Positions 4,567-6,156 of a stretch of DNA of 6,156 bases are shown here, piece after piece. The stretch spans positions 1 to 6,156 of the forward strand of contig JAFGJU010000170.1 in assembly GCA_016928935.1 (NCBI GenBank), given 5' to 3'. The notes below the pieces were generated by a model. It was not told the DNA's origin. It worked only from the letters and a program-made list of their open reading frames with translations, and made no database searches. This stretch comes from Candidatus Eiseniibacteriota bacterium. Its GTDB lineage: Bacteria > Eisenbacteria > RBG-16-71-46 > JAFGJU01. Numbering within the stretch: position 1 is the stretch's first letter; the number at the start of each line of letters is the position of its first letter. The position numbers and the translations under genes are program-made.

Positions 4567-6156
4567 GTGGACAAACGCACGGTAATAGCGCTGGCTCTTT
4601 CGGCCCTGGTCATCATCCTCTTTCAGACGTTGTACTTTGCGCCCCATGAGAGAGAGACCGCGAGGAAGCTGCAGGCCGAGAGGGAACGAATAGAGAAGGC
4701 GCGGGAAGACTCGCTCGCGCTGGCAAGCGCACCAGACACGCTGGGCGCCGGCCCCGGGCCTGGTATTGGGGCTGCGGCGCCCGAGTCCGATAAGGTCGCT
4801 GCCACCGGCCCGGCGGGTGCGGATGTGGCCGGCGCACGCACGGGCTCGGCGCCGGGCGGCGAGCAGCAGAAAGCAGGAGCAGTGAGCCCTGCCGACGCGG
4901 TGCCGGTCGCTATGGTGGGCGGTTTCACGTCCTACTTCGCGGGCGCCTCCCCTGCTCCACCCCGTGAAATCAAAGTCGAAACGGACCTCTACGAGGCGAC
5001 CTTCTCCACCCGGGGCGGCGTCCTCAACAGCATGAAGCTCAGGCAATTCATGGCGGTGGGCGATTCTCTCGTGGACCTGGTCCGGGCCCGCGAGAAGGGC
5101 GAGTTGAGCCTGCTCCTCAGCTCCGGCAGGGGCCGCATCGACCTCGCGGGCGTCGACTTTGCGGTGACAGACAGTGTTGACGAGGCCACCGGCCGCATAA
5201 GCAAGCTTCGGTTCGAGGCCACCGACCAGTCCGGCGCGTCGGTCGCCAAGACATTCACGTTCAAGGAGAAAAGCTATACCATCGGTCTGGACATAGAGCT
5301 GCGCGGAGCCCCTTCTCAGATGGAACAGGCAGATTGCCTGATCGGCTGGACCGGCGGCATCCCCCTTACGGACGCGAACGTCAAGGAGGAACTGCGGAAC
5401 GTGGCCACGGTGTCTCTTCTGGGCACCGAGATGTTCCGCGACGACCTCAATTCTTTCAAGAAGACCGCCCTCAAGGAGCATACCGGGAACGTCAAGTGGA
5501 CGGGCGTCAAGACCCGGTACTTTATCGCGGCGTTCATTCCGCTGGAAGGTTCCGTCTCGAAGGTGCTCAGTTTTGGAGATCCCGGCAAGGATTTCTCCGG
5601 TTCTCAAATAGTGATTCCAGTCTCCGGCGGCGGCATCACGCGGACGTCGGTCACTCTTTACCTCGGCCCCATCGACTTGTGGCAGTTGAAGGACCTCAAG
5701 GTGGGGTTGGAGCGCGTGGTGAACCTCGGCTGGAGCTGGATACGGCCCATCAGCCAGTTGGTCCTATGGTTCCTGCTCAAGTGCTACAACCTGGTGCCCA
5801 ATTACGGTCTTGTGATTATACTCCTGTCGGCTTTGACCAAGGTCCTGTTCCATCCGCTGACGAAGAGCAGCATGAAGTCCATGCGCAACATGCAACGGCT
5901 CCAGCCGGAGATTCAGAAGCTGAAGGAGAAGTTCAAGGGTGAGCCGCAGAAGCTGAACAAAGAGGTGATGGCCCTTTACAAGCGGGAGAAGATCAACCCC
6001 CTCGGCGGGTGCCTCCCGATTTTGGTCCAGCTGCCCGTGTTCATAGCGCTTTACAACGTTCTGATGAGCTCGATCGAGATGCGCAGGGCTCATTTCGTGT
6101 GGTGGATCAACGACCTCTCCTCTCCGGACACGGTGGCGGTGGTGGCCGGATTCGCA
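4567..6156 (+). CDS. yidC: YidC membrane protein insertase, 3' end cut by window
   Basis: This encodes the first 530 residues of YidC (Oxa1 superfamily), which inserts and folds inner-membrane proteins alone or with SecYEG. TM1 is at about residues 4-22 (VDKRTVIALALSALVIILFQ, a typical start). A charged helix and a long Ala/Gly/Pro-rich linker (about 48-133) lead to the periplasmic P1 domain (about 134-385). The conserved insertase core follows: TM2 (about 395-425) with HPLTK, a cytoplasmic helical hairpin (about 433-475: QRLQPEIQKLKEKF, MALYKREK), and TM3 starting at NPLGGCLPILVQLPVF (477 on). The positive groove residue, Arg366 in E. coli, aligns with K425 here. The GTG start at 4567 is the first start codon after the yidD stop in the same frame; its best ribosome site (GAAGAAAGG) is 13 bases away. 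The remaining TM segments and basic tail lie beyond the window. Confidence 0.97.
   Translation, partial: MDKRTVIALALSALVIILFQTLYFAPHERETARKLQAERERIEKAREDSLALASAPDTLGAGPGPGIGAAAPESDKVAATGPAGADVAGARTGSAPGGEQQKAGAVSPADAVPVAMVGGFTSYFAGASPAPPREIKVETDLYEATFSTRGGVLNSMKLRQFMAVGDSLVDLVRAREKGELSLLLSSGRGRIDLAGVDFAVTDSVDEATGRISKLRFEATDQSGASVAKTFTFKEKSYTIGLDIELRGAPSQMEQADCLIGWTGGIPLTDANVKEELRNVATVSLLGTEMFRDDLNSFKKTALKEHTGNVKWTGVKTRYFIAAFIPLEGSVSKVLSFGDPGKDFSGSQIVIPVSGGGITRTSVTLYLGPIDLWQLKDLKVGLERVVNLGWSWIRPISQLVLWFLLKCYNLVPNYGLVIILLSALTKVLFHPLTKSSMKSMRNMQRLQPEIQKLKEKFKGEPQKLNKEVMALYKREKINPLGGCLPILVQLPVFIALYNVLMSSIEMRRAHFVWWINDLSSPDTVAVVAGFA

Noticed and set aside
4513..5607. A 364-codon open frame on the minus strand opposite yidC
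   Set aside because: The plus strand encodes unmistakable YidC through the whole stretch, and the minus-strand product is Arg/Gly/Ala-rich with no recognisable domain. It is a high-GC shadow.

Overview
The window looks like chromosomal DNA from a GC-rich, double-membrane (Gram-negative type) bacterium. The grounds are a YidC with a large periplasmic domain of the Gram-negative kind, a protein with a cleavable Sec signal peptide, and dense spurious open frames opposite the real genes, as expected at high GC. The phylum cannot be fixed from sequence alone. The secreted protein, with a calcium-type Asp loop and a W-G-x-V-K-x-L-Y-R C-terminus, reminds me of proteins from uncultivated FCB-like or Eisenbacteria-like lineages, but that is an impression from memory and untested.

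The left half (89-2460, minus strand) is a two-component operon. It encodes a soluble PAS-PAS histidine kinase followed, with an ATGA stop/start overlap, by a FixJ/NarL-type response regulator. The kinase has a low-complexity basic N-terminus, a first PAS domain with clustered Cys and His, and a second PAS domain that resembles a LOV domain but has lost its flavin-binding residues.

The middle (2574-3341, minus strand) holds one secreted protein of unknown function. It has a strong sigma70-type promoter upstream and a clear intrinsic terminator downstream. That terminator ends only 14 bases before the only plausible kinase start codon (TTG), so kinase expression appears to require read-through, or a transcript whose start I could not find.

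The right half (3481-6156, plus strand) is the conserved rpmH-rnpA-yidD-yidC cluster: ribosomal protein L34, the RNase P protein, the YidD membrane-insertion factor and the YidC insertase, the last cut by the window edge. A promoter at 3481-3510 and a GC-rich leader of about 170 bases precede rpmH. rpmH begins with TTG and is only 44 codons long, so it is easily missed. Neither dnaA nor a DnaA-box cluster was seen, so there is no evidence for oriC here.

The two halves are transcribed divergently from the 3342-3480 region. I found no clearly new biological system. The most unusual points are the terminator/kinase-start conflict, the flavin-less LOV-like sensor domain, the secreted protein and the structured rpmH leader.
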